DNA of 64,000 bases from JAHHTP01 sp964587555 (GCA_964587555.1 CAZPLR010000004.1:12469-76468), one strand, 5' to 3'; counted from the first letter of the stretch, positions 24,536-34,440 are shown. The notes: a model not told the origin generated them from the letters alone. Numbers and translations are program-made.

Positions 24536-25600
24536 ATGCCGCCGCTTTTTGTAAAAAGCAAAAATGCGCTGCGCTGGGCAGCGGCGTTTTCCCTGCTGAT
24601 CGTCTGCTCTCTTTTTTCCAAGGAGGTCGCCGTCTCGGTACAGGCAGGGGTTAAGCTCTGTATCCAGCAGCTAATCCCGTCCCTTTTCCTATTTCTGGTG
24701 ATCGCCGGACTTTTTCCAACCGTTGGCAGCGGCAAAAAGCGCCGCTCTTCTTTCTTCCCGGCCGGCGCAGCCGCGATGTTTTTCCTCGCCTTTACCGGCG
24801 GATTTCCAGTCGGCGCAATGACCGTAAAAAAAGCGGCGGAAAACGGACGGCTAAGCGCTTCCGAAGCCAAGCTGCTTTCCTGCTGCCTTGTCGGCTGCGG
24901 ACCGGGCTTTTTGCTTAGCTTTGTCGGCGAGGGGCTTTGCGGCAGCAAGACGGTCGGCGGATGGATGCTGCTTTCTCAGACGCTCTCCGGCGCGCTGCTA
25001 ACCGTAACCGCTTTGCTTCTTAGCAGAAAAAGCAGCTCAAAATTGCAAATCAGCGCCGCCCCTGTCAATCCGCAGCCACGCGGCTCTGCACTGATTTCCA
25101 GCATCCAAAGCGCCGTGCGCGCGATGGCGCTGATCTGCGGCGCGGTCGTCTTCTTTTTCGGGCTGCGCGGTGTTTTGGGACAGTGGCTTGATTTTTTACC
25201 GGGCGCGTTTAGCGAGATCGTTTTTGCGCTTCTAGAAGTAACAAGCGGATGCAGCGGGCTAAATTCGGTTTCTGGCGAAGCCAGATTCATTCTGCTCGCC
25301 TTTTTTTGCAGCCTTGGCGGCGTCTGCGTGCATTTGCAGCTTTATTCGATCTTAGGAAAATATGCGCCGAAATATCTCTTCTTTCTTCTAATGCGGCTGC
25401 TCCATGCGTCATTGAGCGCAGGGATTTTTGCGCTTTGCTGTAAGCACCTCCCGCAGATCAGCGCCGCCTGCATCACAATCGAGCAAAACATCCATCCAAA
25501 AAGCAGCTCGCCTTCTCCGGTGATCTTTGTCCTGCTGCTGTTGACCACACTGCTGTTCTGCGTCTCCTGCAACGCGGCATTTCGCGGCGAAAGGCTGTAA
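24536..25600 (+). CDS. YlbJ-like sporulation integral membrane protein
   Basis: About eight hydrophobic segments in 354 aa. The pattern KLCIQQLIPSLFLFLVIAGL, TGGFPVGAM and CCLVGCGPGFLLSF with a Gly-rich membrane core is typical of YlbJ, a nucleoside-recognition (Gate) family protein required for spore cortex formation. The ATG follows AAAGGAGG. It is divergent from yqfC with a 160-bp intergenic region where I see no clear sigmaA promoter, consistent with a sporulation sigma factor. Confidence 0.82.
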   Translation: MPPLFVKSKNALRWAAAFSLLIVCSLFSKEVAVSVQAGVKLCIQQLIPSLFLFLVIAGLFPTVGSGKKRRSSFFPAGAAAMFFLAFTGGFPVGAMTVKKAAENGRLSASEAKLLSCCLVGCGPGFLLSFVGEGLCGSKTVGGWMLLSQTLSGALLTVTALLLSRKSSSKLQISAAPVNPQPRGSALISSIQSAVRAMALICGAVVFFFGLRGVLGQWLDFLPGAFSEIVFALLEVTSGCSGLNSVSGEARFILLAFFCSLGGVCVHLQLYSILGKYAPKYLFFLLMRLLHASLSAGIFALCCKHLPQISAACITIEQNIHPKSSSPSPVIFVLLLLTTLLFCVSCNAAFRGERL

Positions 25601-25634
25601 AAACGAACGTTTTTGAAATTCTTGAGTCTAATAG

Positions 25635-25663
25635 TAGACAGCCGCGCAAAAATGTGGTAAAAT
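25635..25663 (+). promoter_or_regulatory. SigmaA-type promoter for ruvCAB and downstream genes
   Basis: TAGACA and TAAAAT with 17-bp spacing, about 50 nt before ruvC. Confidence 0.65.
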
Positions 25664-25711
25664 AATGCTGTATCGGTAATTCGAACCGACCGTTAGAAAG
25701 TGAAAAGAAGC

Positions 25712-26209
25712 ATGAAAATATTAGGAATCGACCCGGGATACGCCATCGTCGGCTACGGGCTTGTCGATTACAGCCGCAGCCAGTTCACAGTTTTGAGCTA
25801 CGGATCAATCCTCACCGAAGCAAAAGCTGAGTTCTCGCATCGGTTAAAGACCATTTACGAGGATTACACACAGATTTTAGACCAGTTCAAGCCGGACGTT
25901 ATCTCGATCGAAAAGCTGTTTTTCTCCAAAAACGTCACCACCGGCATCGACGTGGCGCAGGCGCGCGGACTGATCCTTTTGGGCGCTGCGCAGCGGGACA
26001 TCCCCATCTACGAATACACACCGATGCAGGTAAAGCAGGCGCTGGTCGGCTACGGCGGCGCGGACAAGCACCAGATGCAGGAGATGACCCGCCAGATCCT
26101 GCACTTAAAAGCGATCCCAAAGCCGGATGACACCGCCGACGCGCTTGCGATGGCAATCTGCCACGCGCACGTTTCCGGCTCGCTGATGCGCTTTATGCCG
26201 CATCGATAA
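25712..26209 (+). CDS. ruvC: Holliday junction resolvase RuvC
   Basis: Endonuclease resolving Holliday junctions. Acidic active-site residues appear as GIDPG at the N-terminus, SIEKLFF near residue 68 and KPDDTADALA near residue 140. The start MKILGIDPG gives 165 aa; a GTG four codons earlier is possible. ruvC-ruvA-ruvB are consecutive. Confidence 0.95.
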   Translation: MKILGIDPGYAIVGYGLVDYSRSQFTVLSYGSILTEAKAEFSHRLKTIYEDYTQILDQFKPDVISIEKLFFSKNVTTGIDVAQARGLILLGAAQRDIPIYEYTPMQVKQALVGYGGADKHQMQEMTRQILHLKAIPKPDDTADALAMAICHAHVSGSLMRFMPHR

Positions 26210-26229
26210 TACCAGAAAGGACTTTTGCT

Positions 26230-26835
26230 ATGATTTACAGCTTAGACGGTATTCTAACCGAGAGCAGCCGCGAAATGGCGGTGATATCCTGCTGCGGCGT
26301 CGGCTACGGCTTCCGCGCCTCGTTAAACACCTTGGCAAAGCTGCCGAAGATCGGCGAAAAAGCGTTTGTCTACATCCACACAGCGGTTCGAGAGGATGCG
26401 ATCGAGCTATTTGGCTTTGCCGACCGCGAGGAGCGGGAGTGCTTTCGCATCCTGACCGGCGTCAGCGGCGTCGGGCCAAAGGCAGCGATCTCCATCCTAT
26501 CGGATTTAACACCGGGAAAGGTCGCGCTCTGCATTGCGACCGGCGACGCCAAAGCCCTGACCAAATGCGTGGGCATCGGCAAAAAGACCGCCGAGCGCAT
26601 TGTGCTCGAATGCAAAGATAAGATCGGAAAATCCGAATTACAGCAGCAGGTAAAGGACTTTACGCCGGAAACCCTTTCAGCGGGAAGCACCAGCGTCAGC
26701 GAGGCGGTCAGCGCGCTCGTCGTACTCGGCTATCCGCAGCCGCTTGCTGCAAAAGCAGTTGAAACGCTCGACCAAGATCTTCCGGTCGAGGATCTGATTA
26801 AGGGCGGATTAAAGCTGCTTGCTGCAAATTTATAA
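26230..26835 (+). CDS. ruvA: Holliday junction branch migration protein RuvA
   Basis: Junction-binding subunit of RuvAB. N-terminal OB fold (MIYSLDGILTES), helix-hairpin-helix motifs (TGVSGVGPKAAISILSDL; CVGIGKKTAERIVLE) and a C-terminal RuvB-binding domain (VSEAVSALVVLGY). 201 aa; AGAAAGGA ribosome-binding site. Confidence 0.96.
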   Translation: MIYSLDGILTESSREMAVISCCGVGYGFRASLNTLAKLPKIGEKAFVYIHTAVREDAIELFGFADREERECFRILTGVSGVGPKAAISILSDLTPGKVALCIATGDAKALTKCVGIGKKTAERIVLECKDKIGKSELQQQVKDFTPETLSAGSTSVSEAVSALVVLGYPQPLAAKAVETLDQDLPVEDLIKGGLKLLAANL

Positions 26836-26853
26836 GAGAGGGAGCGAGATCCT

Positions 26854-27891
26854 TTGATAAAAAGCGAAAACGAATTTGATTTTGAGAGCCGCATTACTGC
26901 GCCGGAATATATCGAAAGCGACGCGGATATCGAGCTTTCTCTGCGCCCGAAGCTGCTTTCGGAATATATTGGTCAGGACAAAGTCAAGGAAAATCTTTCG
27001 GTTTACATCCGCGCCGCCAAACAGCGGGGCGAAGCGCTGGATCACGTCCTGCTTTACGGCCCGCCGGGACTTGGAAAGACCACCTTAGCGGGCATCATTG
27101 CCAACGAAATGAACGTCAACCTCAAGGTAACGAGCGGTCCGGCAATCGAAAAGCCGGGCGACTTGGCGGCGCTGCTGACCAACCTCAACGCAAACGATGT
27201 GCTGTTTGTCGATGAAATCCACCGCTTAAACCGCTCGGTCGAGGAGGTTTTATATCCGGCGATGGAGGACTACGCGCTGGATATCATGATCGGCAAAGGG
27301 CCAGCCGCCCGCAGCATCCGGCTGGATTTACAGCATTTTACGCTGATCGGCGCGACAACCCGCGCCGGACAGCTAAGCGCGCCGCTGCGCGACCGCTTCG
27401 GCGTACTAATGCACCTAGAGCTTTACACGCCGGCGCAGCTTGCGCAGATCATCTCCCGCAGCGCGGCGATTTTAAACATCGCCTGCGATCCGGCGGGCGC
27501 TTTGGAGCTTGCAAGACGTTCGCGCGGCACGCCGCGTCTTGCCAACCGCCTGCTCAAGCGGGTGCGCGATTTTGCGCAGATCATCGGAAACGGCACGATC
27601 ACCAAAGAGATCGTCGATACCGCGTTAAGGCGTCTGGAGATTGACGAATTAGGGCTGGACAACGTCGACCGGCGGATGCTGCGCTGCATTATCGAAAACT
27701 ACGGCGGCGGACCGGTCGGGCTGGAATCGCTCGCAGCGTACCTCGGCGAGGAAGCGGTTACACTTGAGGACGTTTACGAACCGTATCTAATGCAGCTTGG
27801 ATTTTTAACCCGCACACCGCGCGGACGCTGCGTCACTCCGTTTGCTTACCGGCATCTGGGCATCCCGATGGACGGGCAGCAGGTTCTATAA
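26854..27891 (+). CDS. ruvB: Holliday junction branch migration helicase RuvB
   Basis: AAA+ motor of RuvAB. Walker A GPPGLGKTTLA near residue 69, Walker B LFVDEIHRL, sensor GATTRAGQLSAPLRDRFG, and a C-terminal winged helix ending near LGIPMDGQQVL. 345 aa. The start is TTG after GAGAGGGAG. Confidence 0.96.
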   Translation: MIKSENEFDFESRITAPEYIESDADIELSLRPKLLSEYIGQDKVKENLSVYIRAAKQRGEALDHVLLYGPPGLGKTTLAGIIANEMNVNLKVTSGPAIEKPGDLAALLTNLNANDVLFVDEIHRLNRSVEEVLYPAMEDYALDIMIGKGPAARSIRLDLQHFTLIGATTRAGQLSAPLRDRFGVLMHLELYTPAQLAQIISRSAAILNIACDPAGALELARRSRGTPRLANRLLKRVRDFAQIIGNGTITKEIVDTALRRLEIDELGLDNVDRRMLRCIIENYGGGPVGLESLAAYLGEEAVTLEDVYEPYLMQLGFLTRTPRGRCVTPFAYRHLGIPMDGQQVL

Positions 27892-27923
27892 CCAAAAACA
27901 AAAACAAAGCGAGGTATCCTGTA

Positions 27924-28790
27924 TTGCGTACAGCAGATCAATGGAAAGAATACGGAATCATCGACACAAGCGGGAAAGAAAAGCTTGAGTTCTGGGGAAA
28001 ATACATCCTCTCTCGTCCCGACCCGCAAATCATCTGGGACACACCGAAGGAGCCTTCTCTTTGGGGAAAGGCGGACGCGCATTACATTCGCTCGGCAAAG
28101 GGCGGCGGAAGCTGGGAATACTACAGAAAGCTGCCGGAATTCTGGCAGATCAGCTATAAAGAGCTGACCTTCAAGATCAGCCCGACCGGATTTAAGCACA
28201 CCGGTCTTTTTCCAGAGCAGGCAGCCAACTGGGATCTGCTGCAAAGCGCGATACGCGCCTGCGGCCGACCGGTTAAGGCGCTCAACCTGTTCGCCTACAC
28301 CGGCGGCGCGACGCTTGCGATGGCGGCGGCGGGAGCAGAGGTTTGCCATGTCGACGCATCGAAGGGCATGGTTGCATGGGGCAAGGAAAACGCGGCATTT
28401 TCGGGCTTAAGCGATAAACCGATCCGCTGGATTGTCGACGACTGCGAGAAATTCGTACAGCGGGAGATCCGCCGCGGCAGCCGCTATGACATCATCGTGA
28501 TGGATCCCCCCTCTTATGGACGCGGGCCAAACGGCGAGGTTTGGCAGTTAGAGGAAAAAATCTACCATCTGCTGACGCTCTGCGAGCAGGTGCTGTCCTC
28601 AAAGCCGCTTTTGTTTTTATTGAATTCCTACACGACCGGGCTTTCGCCTTCGGTCATGTCCTACCTTTTGGGAACGACGATACTGCAAAAACACCACGGC
28701 ACAGTGGAAGCGGACGAGATCGGACTTCCGGTGCGGAAAAGCGGATTCACATTACCGTGCGGTTCGACCGCGATCTTCCGCGGCGAATAA
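27924..28790 (+). CDS. Class I SAM-dependent methyltransferase (RlmI/RlmK-like)
   Basis: Rossmann methyltransferase with SAM motif NLFAYTGGATLAMAAAGAEV near residue 115, VDASKGMVAWGKEN, and the catalytic-type motif VMDPPSYGRG near residue 195. These match the C-terminal catalytic domain of rRNA cytosine-C5 methyltransferases of the RlmI/YccW type, but the PUA domain is missing. 288 aa. TTG start. It follows ruvB by 30 nt. Target is unknown. Confidence 0.82.
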   Translation: MRTADQWKEYGIIDTSGKEKLEFWGKYILSRPDPQIIWDTPKEPSLWGKADAHYIRSAKGGGSWEYYRKLPEFWQISYKELTFKISPTGFKHTGLFPEQAANWDLLQSAIRACGRPVKALNLFAYTGGATLAMAAAGAEVCHVDASKGMVAWGKENAAFSGLSDKPIRWIVDDCEKFVQREIRRGSRYDIIVMDPPSYGRGPNGEVWQLEEKIYHLLTLCEQVLSSKPLLFLLNSYTTGLSPSVMSYLLGTTILQKHHGTVEADEIGLPVRKSGFTLPCGSTAIFRGE

Positions 28791-28823
28791 ACGCGCGAAC
28801 ACCAGAAAGGATTGGTCAAATCA

Positions 28824-29705
28824 ATGGAAGAACAAGTTTTGCCGTCTTTGATCGATGCAAATCATGTTTCCTTTGCCTACGACGGCAAGGACGCCGCAGA
28901 AAGAACCCTAATCTTAGACGACATTTCGCTGAAGATCGAGGAAGGCTCCTTCGTGGCAGTCTTAGGACACAACGGCTCCGGAAAATCCACGCTTGCCAAG
29001 CATTTTAACGCGATCCTGACCCCAGACGAGGGTACGGTCATCATCGACGGTATCGACACCAAAAATGAAGAAATGCTGTTTGATATCCGGCAGAAGGTCG
29101 GCATGGTTTTTCAGAATCCGGATAACCAGATCGTCGCGACCATTGTCGAGGAGGATGTTGCGTTTGCAATGGAGAATTTGGGTGTTCCTCCAAAAGAGAT
29201 GGAGCAAAGGGTCACAAAGGTGCTTAACGAGGTCGGAATGACCGCCTACCGATACTATACGCCGCATCAGCTTTCCGGCGGACAGAAGCAGCGCATCGCC
29301 ATCGCCGGAATTTTGGCGATGAATCCAAAGTGCATTGTGCTGGATGAACCGACCGCGATGCTCGATCCGAAGGGCAGGCGCGAGGTTATGCAGACTATCC
29401 TGCGGATGAACCAAGAGCAGAAAACGACCGTCGTCCTTATTACTCACTATATGGACGAGGCGGTGCAGGCAAAACGGGTCATCGTTATCGACCACGGCAG
29501 GATCAGGCTCGACGGTGCGCCAAAGGAGGTCTTTGGAAACGTCAAGCTATTGAAAGAGCTTGGCTTGGATGTACCGCAGGTAGCCGACGTAGCAAACACC
29601 CTGATCGACGCAGGCGTAACGCTGCCGAAGGGCATCCTGACTCCGGAGGAATTTATCGCAACGCTGGATAAGCTTTTATCCAAACTGCCGCAGAATAACG
29701 GGTAA
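28824..29705 (+). CDS. ecfA1: Energy-coupling factor transporter ATPase EcfA1
   Basis: ABC ATPase of the shared ECF module. Walker A GHNGSGKSTLAKHF, Q-loop VFQNPDNQIVA, signature LSGGQKQRIAIAG and Walker B CIVLDEPTAMLDP are intact. The start at 28824 (MEEQVLPS) is preferred over TTG 28812, which overlaps the AAAGG site. 293 aa. First of ecfA1-ecfA2-ecfT-truA. Confidence 0.94.
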   Translation: MEEQVLPSLIDANHVSFAYDGKDAAERTLILDDISLKIEEGSFVAVLGHNGSGKSTLAKHFNAILTPDEGTVIIDGIDTKNEEMLFDIRQKVGMVFQNPDNQIVATIVEEDVAFAMENLGVPPKEMEQRVTKVLNEVGMTAYRYYTPHQLSGGQKQRIAIAGILAMNPKCIVLDEPTAMLDPKGRREVMQTILRMNQEQKTTVVLITHYMDEAVQAKRVIVIDHGRIRLDGAPKEVFGNVKLLKELGLDVPQVADVANTLIDAGVTLPKGILTPEEFIATLDKLLSKLPQNNG

Positions 29706-29724
29706 ATAAGAAAGGAATCCGAAT

Positions 29725-30603
29725 TTGGCTACTATCATCAAAACAGAGCATCTTACCCATCTTTACGGGGAAGGCACACCAAATGAAAAGGCTGCCATTC
29801 ATGATGTGAATTTAGAGATCGAGCAGGGAGATTTTGTCGGGATCATCGGGCACACTGGCTCTGGAAAATCGACCTTGATCCAGCATTTCAACGGCTTGCT
29901 CAAGCCGACCTCCGGAAAAATCTACGTTTGCGGCAAGGACATCTGGAAGGACAAGCTCACCCTACGGCAGACCCGTTTTGCAGTCGGGCTTGTGTTCCAA
30001 TACCCGGAATATCAGCTATTTGAAGAAACCTGCTTTAAAGATATTGCGTTCGGTCCTAAAAATATGGGGCTTTCGGAGTCTGAGATCAAAAACCGCGTGC
30101 TCGCCGCAGCGGACGCGGTCGGACTAAGCAAATCCCTGCTGGAAAAAAGCCCATTCGAGCTTTCCGGCGGACAGAAACGCCGAGTTGCGATCGCGGGTGT
30201 GATCGCAATGCAGCCAAAGGTCTTGATCCTCGACGAGCCGACCGCCGGGCTTGATCCGCATGGCCGCGACCTCATTTTAGAGATGATCCAAAAGTATCAC
30301 AAGGGCAGCGGCAGCACGGTGCTGCTCGTTTCCCACAGCATGGAGGACACCGCTAAATACGCAAACAGCGTTCTAGTGATGAATCAGGCGACAGTTTACG
30401 ACTATGGCAGCGTTTCGCACGTTTTTTCCAAAGCGGAAGAGATCGAAAAGCTGGGCTTAAGCATCCCGCAGGTGACAAAGGTTTTCCACGCGCTGCATGA
30501 AAAATATCCGTTTCTGCCGCGTGAGGTATTCACCACTGCCGAGGCAAAAAGGGTGCTGCTTGCGGTCTTTGGAAAATCCGGGAAGGAGGACGGATCATGC
30601 TGA
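29725..30603 (+). CDS. ecfA2: Energy-coupling factor transporter ATPase EcfA2
   Basis: Second ECF ATPase. Walker A GHTGSGKSTLIQHF, Q-loop VFQYPEYQLFEET, signature LSGGQKRRVAIAG, Walker B VLILDEPTAGLDP. TTG start after GAAAGGAA; 292 aa. It overlaps ecfT by 7 nt. EcfA1 and EcfA2 form the asymmetric ATPase pair. Confidence 0.94.
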   Translation: MATIIKTEHLTHLYGEGTPNEKAAIHDVNLEIEQGDFVGIIGHTGSGKSTLIQHFNGLLKPTSGKIYVCGKDIWKDKLTLRQTRFAVGLVFQYPEYQLFEETCFKDIAFGPKNMGLSESEIKNRVLAAADAVGLSKSLLEKSPFELSGGQKRRVAIAGVIAMQPKVLILDEPTAGLDPHGRDLILEMIQKYHKGSGSTVLLVSHSMEDTAKYANSVLVMNQATVYDYGSVSHVFSKAEEIEKLGLSIPQVTKVFHALHEKYPFLPREVFTTAEAKRVLLAVFGKSGKEDGSC

Positions 30604-31403
30604 CAGACATTACCTTTGGGCAATATTACCCGGGAAAATCCGTTTTGCACCGCATGGATCCGCGGTTTAAAATTCTCCTGATTATCGCTTATGTCGTGGC
30701 GCTGTTCTGCATACAGCGGCTTGGCGGCTTTATTTTCCCCGCAGCCTTTGTACTGGCTGTCGCACTGCTTTCTAAGGTTCCGGCCAAGATGATCCTGCGC
30801 AGCGTCAAACCGATCCTGCCGCTCATCCTCTTCACCGCGATATTAAATATGTTTTTTGTCGACGGCACGCCGATCTTTTCGTTCTGGATCTTTAAGCCGT
30901 CATGGGAGGGGCTCTACAGCGCCGGCATTATGGTCATCCGGATCGTTCTGCTGATCGCGTCGACCTCGATGCTGACCTTCACCACGACGCCGATTGCTTT
31001 AACCGACGCGATCGAGCGGCTTTTATCGCCGCTTAGAATCATCCACTTCCCCGCGCATGAGATCGCGATGATGATGACCATCGCGCTGCGGTTTATTCCG
31101 ACACTGATGGAGGAAACCAATAAGATTATCTCTGCGCAGAAAGCGCGCGGTGCGGATTTTGAAAGCGGCAATATCATCAACCGCGCCAAAGCGATGATCC
31201 CGATCTTAATCCCTCTTTTTGTTTCCGCCTTCCGCCGCGCGGAGGAGCTTGCGGTCGCAATGGAATGCCGGTGCTACAACGGCGGCGAAAACCGCACCAA
31301 GCTTCGCCAGCCAAAGATCACAAAGATCGACTGGATTGCCAGCGGAATTATGCTGTTATTGATCGCGGAGGTCGTGCTGGCAAATATCTTCTTGCCGATT
31401 TAA
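30597..31403 (+). CDS. ecfT: Energy-coupling factor transporter transmembrane protein EcfT
   Basis: Transmembrane coupler linking ATPases to substrate proteins such as RibU. About five hydrophobic segments, then two coupling-helix motifs: QKARGADFESG and the degenerate MECRCYNGG. The opening ITFGQYYPGKSVLHRMDPR is typical. 268 aa. Confidence 0.94.
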   Translation: MLTDITFGQYYPGKSVLHRMDPRFKILLIIAYVVALFCIQRLGGFIFPAAFVLAVALLSKVPAKMILRSVKPILPLILFTAILNMFFVDGTPIFSFWIFKPSWEGLYSAGIMVIRIVLLIASTSMLTFTTTPIALTDAIERLLSPLRIIHFPAHEIAMMMTIALRFIPTLMEETNKIISAQKARGADFESGNIINRAKAMIPILIPLFVSAFRRAEELAVAMECRCYNGGENRTKLRQPKITKIDWIASGIMLLLIAEVVLANIFLPI

Positions 31404-31554
31404 ACGCCATGGATTTCCCCATCCATTCAAAGTTTTTTTGAGATGAGCGGAAAGCACGAAAACAAAGCAAAACCAAACGGGCCTGCGCAAGCTGCGCCCT
31501 TTAACAAACGCTTTGGCGCTTTCAAACGGCGCCTCTGGAAAGGAGGGCGGGCTT

Positions 31555-32322
31555 TTGCGCAATATCTTAGTCAAAATCAGTTTTTTCGGTGCCCGCTACC
31601 ACGGCTGGCAGGTACAGGAAAACGCTGTCAGCGTCCAGCAGGTTGTGCAGGACGCCGTGGAAGCGGTTCTGCACCGCAGAGAGGATATCTGCGGCTGCTC
31701 GCGCACCGACGCGGGCGTGCATGCAAACGCCTACTATTTTCATATGCGCAGCGAATGCCGCATCCCTTGCGATAGACTCACCATTGCGCTCAACCGCGCA
31801 CTGCCGAACGACATTGCGGCTCTCTCCTGCACCGATATGCCGCTGGATTTCCACGCGCGGTACTCCGTTTTGGAAAAGGAATACGTTTACCGCGTTTGGA
31901 ACAGCGCGATTCCGAACCCTTTTTTGGAGCATATGGCGCTGATCTACCGCTGGAGGATCGATGAAGTGCTGTTGGACCGCGAAGCACAGGATTTTTTGGG
32001 GACGCATGATTTTTCCGCCTTTTGCAGTCAGAGGAGCGGCATCAGCGACTGTGTGCGCACCATCCGCGCGATCTCGGTCAAGCGGGACGGCGATATGGTG
32101 ATATTCACGGTGCGCGGCGACGGATTTCTTTATAACATGGTGCGTATTATGGTCGGCACACTGCTTTTCATCCAGGCAAAGCGGATAGCGCCGGGCAGCA
32201 TCCCTGCTATCATCCGCTCCAAACAGCGCGAAAAAGCCGGAAAAACAGTCGGTCCGGAGGGACTTTATCTAAACAGAGTCCTCTATCAGCCGCCGTTTGA
32301 CCGGTTGATCGACCCATTATAA
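31555..32322 (+). CDS. truA: tRNA pseudouridine synthase A
   Basis: Makes pseudouridine at tRNA positions 38-40. Catalytic aspartate in SRTDAGVHAN near residue 52; KISFFGARYHGWQVQ at the N-terminus; GDGFLYNMVRIMVGTL near the C-terminus. The best start is TTG at 31555, 7 nt after AAAGGAGGG, giving 255 aa; an ATG frame start at 31513 lies upstream of that site. Position after ecfT is conserved in Firmicutes. Confidence 0.93.
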   Translation: MRNILVKISFFGARYHGWQVQENAVSVQQVVQDAVEAVLHRREDICGCSRTDAGVHANAYYFHMRSECRIPCDRLTIALNRALPNDIAALSCTDMPLDFHARYSVLEKEYVYRVWNSAIPNPFLEHMALIYRWRIDEVLLDREAQDFLGTHDFSAFCSQRSGISDCVRTIRAISVKRDGDMVIFTVRGDGFLYNMVRIMVGTLLFIQAKRIAPGSIPAIIRSKQREKAGKTVGPEGLYLNRVLYQPPFDRLIDPL

Positions 32323-32404
32323 ACCGCATAGTACAGATAATAATCTGAAAAGGCGACGGTCTGCTTGCGCCGCAAGCCAGACGACGGAAAGGAACGTCAG
32401 AAGC

Positions 32405-33625
32405 ATGAGCAAATGGTTACATAGACTGCCGAAACAGAAAAAGCCAAAGCAGAACGAAAAAATAGCGGACTTGGATAAGTATCGCAGCTTTTTGAAGCTG
32501 CGGCGAATCGTTTCCATCGTTTTAGCCGGCTGTGCGGTGATTGCGCTTGTCGTAATCCTCGCCGTTGCCTTCTTTACTGGAAAATTCACCGAGTTTTTCT
32601 ACCACGTTGGGCAGATATCCGCCTCCGACAGCTATCCGGTCACAATCAAGGAGCAATCGTTTGTGGACGCAGCGGCGCTCGACCGCTACATTGCGGTCAT
32701 GACCAAAAACGGGGTAATCTTTTTGGATGAAAAGGGGCAGAAGGCGGACGAAGCTATTTTGGGCTACTCCTCCCCTGTTCTGCGCAGCAACAACGAATGC
32801 GTTTTGGTCTACGACCACAGCGGAACGCAGTTTCGCTACATCCAGCCTTTTCACACCGGATATGCGGTGCAGACCGACCAGAAAATCATCACCGGCGCTC
32901 TCTCGAAAAACGGAAACGCCGCCATTGCCACCTATAGCGACCGTTATGCGGCGGAGGTTTCTGTCTACAACAAAAACGGTATAATTTCCTACCGTTGGTA
33001 CTCCGCAAGCGATAAAGTAATCGGGCTGTCGTTTTCCGAAGACGGGGAGCATCTTTATGTTAGCTGCATCAACGCCGAAAACGGGTTTATCCAAACGATC
33101 CTTTACGCGCTGAACCTCAAATCCGAGAAGGAGGTATACCGCACAGTGCTTTCCGCTGCTGTCGCGCCTTATTATTTGCAGACCTTCTCAAACCAGCAGC
33201 TTGCCATCATCACTTCCGGCGACATTGAGTTTATCGATGAAAAAGGCGTTTCCTATTCTTCTCTGTACTATTACAGCGATCTTTTAGCGGTCTGCGGCAG
33301 TGAAAAATACCTCGCCGCGGCGCAGCAGAATATCAACAATAATACGACGGCGATCACAATTTACAATGCCGAAGGGACGCGGATCGACGCAATAGAACTC
33401 GCCGATCCGCCGCTTGAGATGACGTTAGACGGCACTGATCTTTACTGCCTGACCGAAAATGAACTGCTCCGCTGGAATTTCGCCAAGAATGAAGTTGAGC
33501 GTTATGTTCCAAAGGAGAATTGCAGCGGCATGGTCATTCAAAACGGCGAGGCCTATCTTTACAGCAATAATACGATCAGTCGGGTGACATTCCAAATAGA
33601 CACGTCGGATTCACTCACAGACTGA
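32405..33625 (+). CDS. DUF5711-type membrane-anchored beta-propeller-like protein
   Basis: A basic N-terminus, one membrane helix (IVSIVLAGCAVIALVVILAVAFF, about 36-58) and a 340-residue extracytoplasmic region of short repeats (FLDEKGQK, YDHSGTQ, YNKNGII, YNAEGT) consistent with a beta-propeller. It resembles DUF5711 proteins of clostridia. 406 aa. It lies directly before cvpA. Function is unknown. Confidence 0.75.
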   Translation: MSKWLHRLPKQKKPKQNEKIADLDKYRSFLKLRRIVSIVLAGCAVIALVVILAVAFFTGKFTEFFYHVGQISASDSYPVTIKEQSFVDAAALDRYIAVMTKNGVIFLDEKGQKADEAILGYSSPVLRSNNECVLVYDHSGTQFRYIQPFHTGYAVQTDQKIITGALSKNGNAAIATYSDRYAAEVSVYNKNGIISYRWYSASDKVIGLSFSEDGEHLYVSCINAENGFIQTILYALNLKSEKEVYRTVLSAAVAPYYLQTFSNQQLAIITSGDIEFIDEKGVSYSSLYYYSDLLAVCGSEKYLAAAQQNINNNTTAITIYNAEGTRIDAIELADPPLEMTLDGTDLYCLTENELLRWNFAKNEVERYVPKENCSGMVIQNGEAYLYSNNTISRVTFQIDTSDSLTD

Positions 33626-33668
33626 TTGTTGGGAATGTTAGAATAAATGCAACGAAAGGAAAACAGTT

Positions 33669-34385
33669 ATGTCGATAATCATTGATCTGATATGCGCCGT
33701 CATCTTTGCAGGCTTCGTTCTTTACGGCTGGAGGAAAGGGTTTTTTCGGATGTTGGTCAATCTGCTCGGCACGCTGGGGCTGTTTTTAGTCTCTTTTCTC
33801 AGTTCCAAGGCCGCTGCGCCGATTCTTTATGAAAAATACATCGGACCGTATTTTGCCGAACGTATCAATCACTATATCACAAACGTCGGCGACGGTGTGC
33901 GAATGGAAAGCGTCGTTGTCAACGCGCTTGGAAAGATTCCATCCTTCTGCAAGACCATGCTGCTTGCCGGATCGGATGTCGATACGTTCGTACAGAGCGT
34001 TTCAACAGCGGTAGATCAAAAGGTGCAAAATGTCGCGGACTACATGGTGTATCAGCTAATGCCGTCGGTCATTCTCCCGCTGGTACAGGGGATTTTATTC
34101 CTGCTTCTTTTTATCCTGCTGTTCCTGCTGCTGCACTGGCTCATTCTGCTGCTTGGAAACCACGCCTCTGAAAAAAGCCTGGTCGGACGAGTAGACTGCA
34201 TCTGCGGCGGCGTTTGCGGCCTTGGCGTCGGCTTTATTGTATTGCTGGTGCTTGCGTTTGTCGCGCAGCTTATCGTGCAGTTTTCCGCCGACGGGCTTTC
34301 GTTCTGTAACACCGCGCTCATTGAAAAGACCTTTCTTTTTAAGCTGTTCTATCAGATCATAAATGCCGGGATCGCAACGTTGTAA
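33669..34385 (+). CDS. CvpA-family membrane protein
   Basis: Four predicted membrane segments; the N-terminus IIIDLICAVIFAGFVLYGWRKGF and the later GLGVGFIVLLVLAFV match the colicin V production (CvpA) family. 238 aa. Co-directional with the DUF5711 gene 43 nt upstream. Members influence cell envelope and division processes, with no settled biochemical role. Confidence 0.82.
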   Translation: MSIIIDLICAVIFAGFVLYGWRKGFFRMLVNLLGTLGLFLVSFLSSKAAAPILYEKYIGPYFAERINHYITNVGDGVRMESVVVNALGKIPSFCKTMLLAGSDVDTFVQSVSTAVDQKVQNVADYMVYQLMPSVILPLVQGILFLLLFILLFLLLHWLILLLGNHASEKSLVGRVDCICGGVCGLGVGFIVLLVLAFVAQLIVQFSADGLSFCNTALIEKTFLFKLFYQIINAGIATL

Positions 34386-34440
34386 GAAGGGCTCGATCAA
34401 GAAATGTTTACATTTTCCCCAAAATTCATAAATGAAATTA

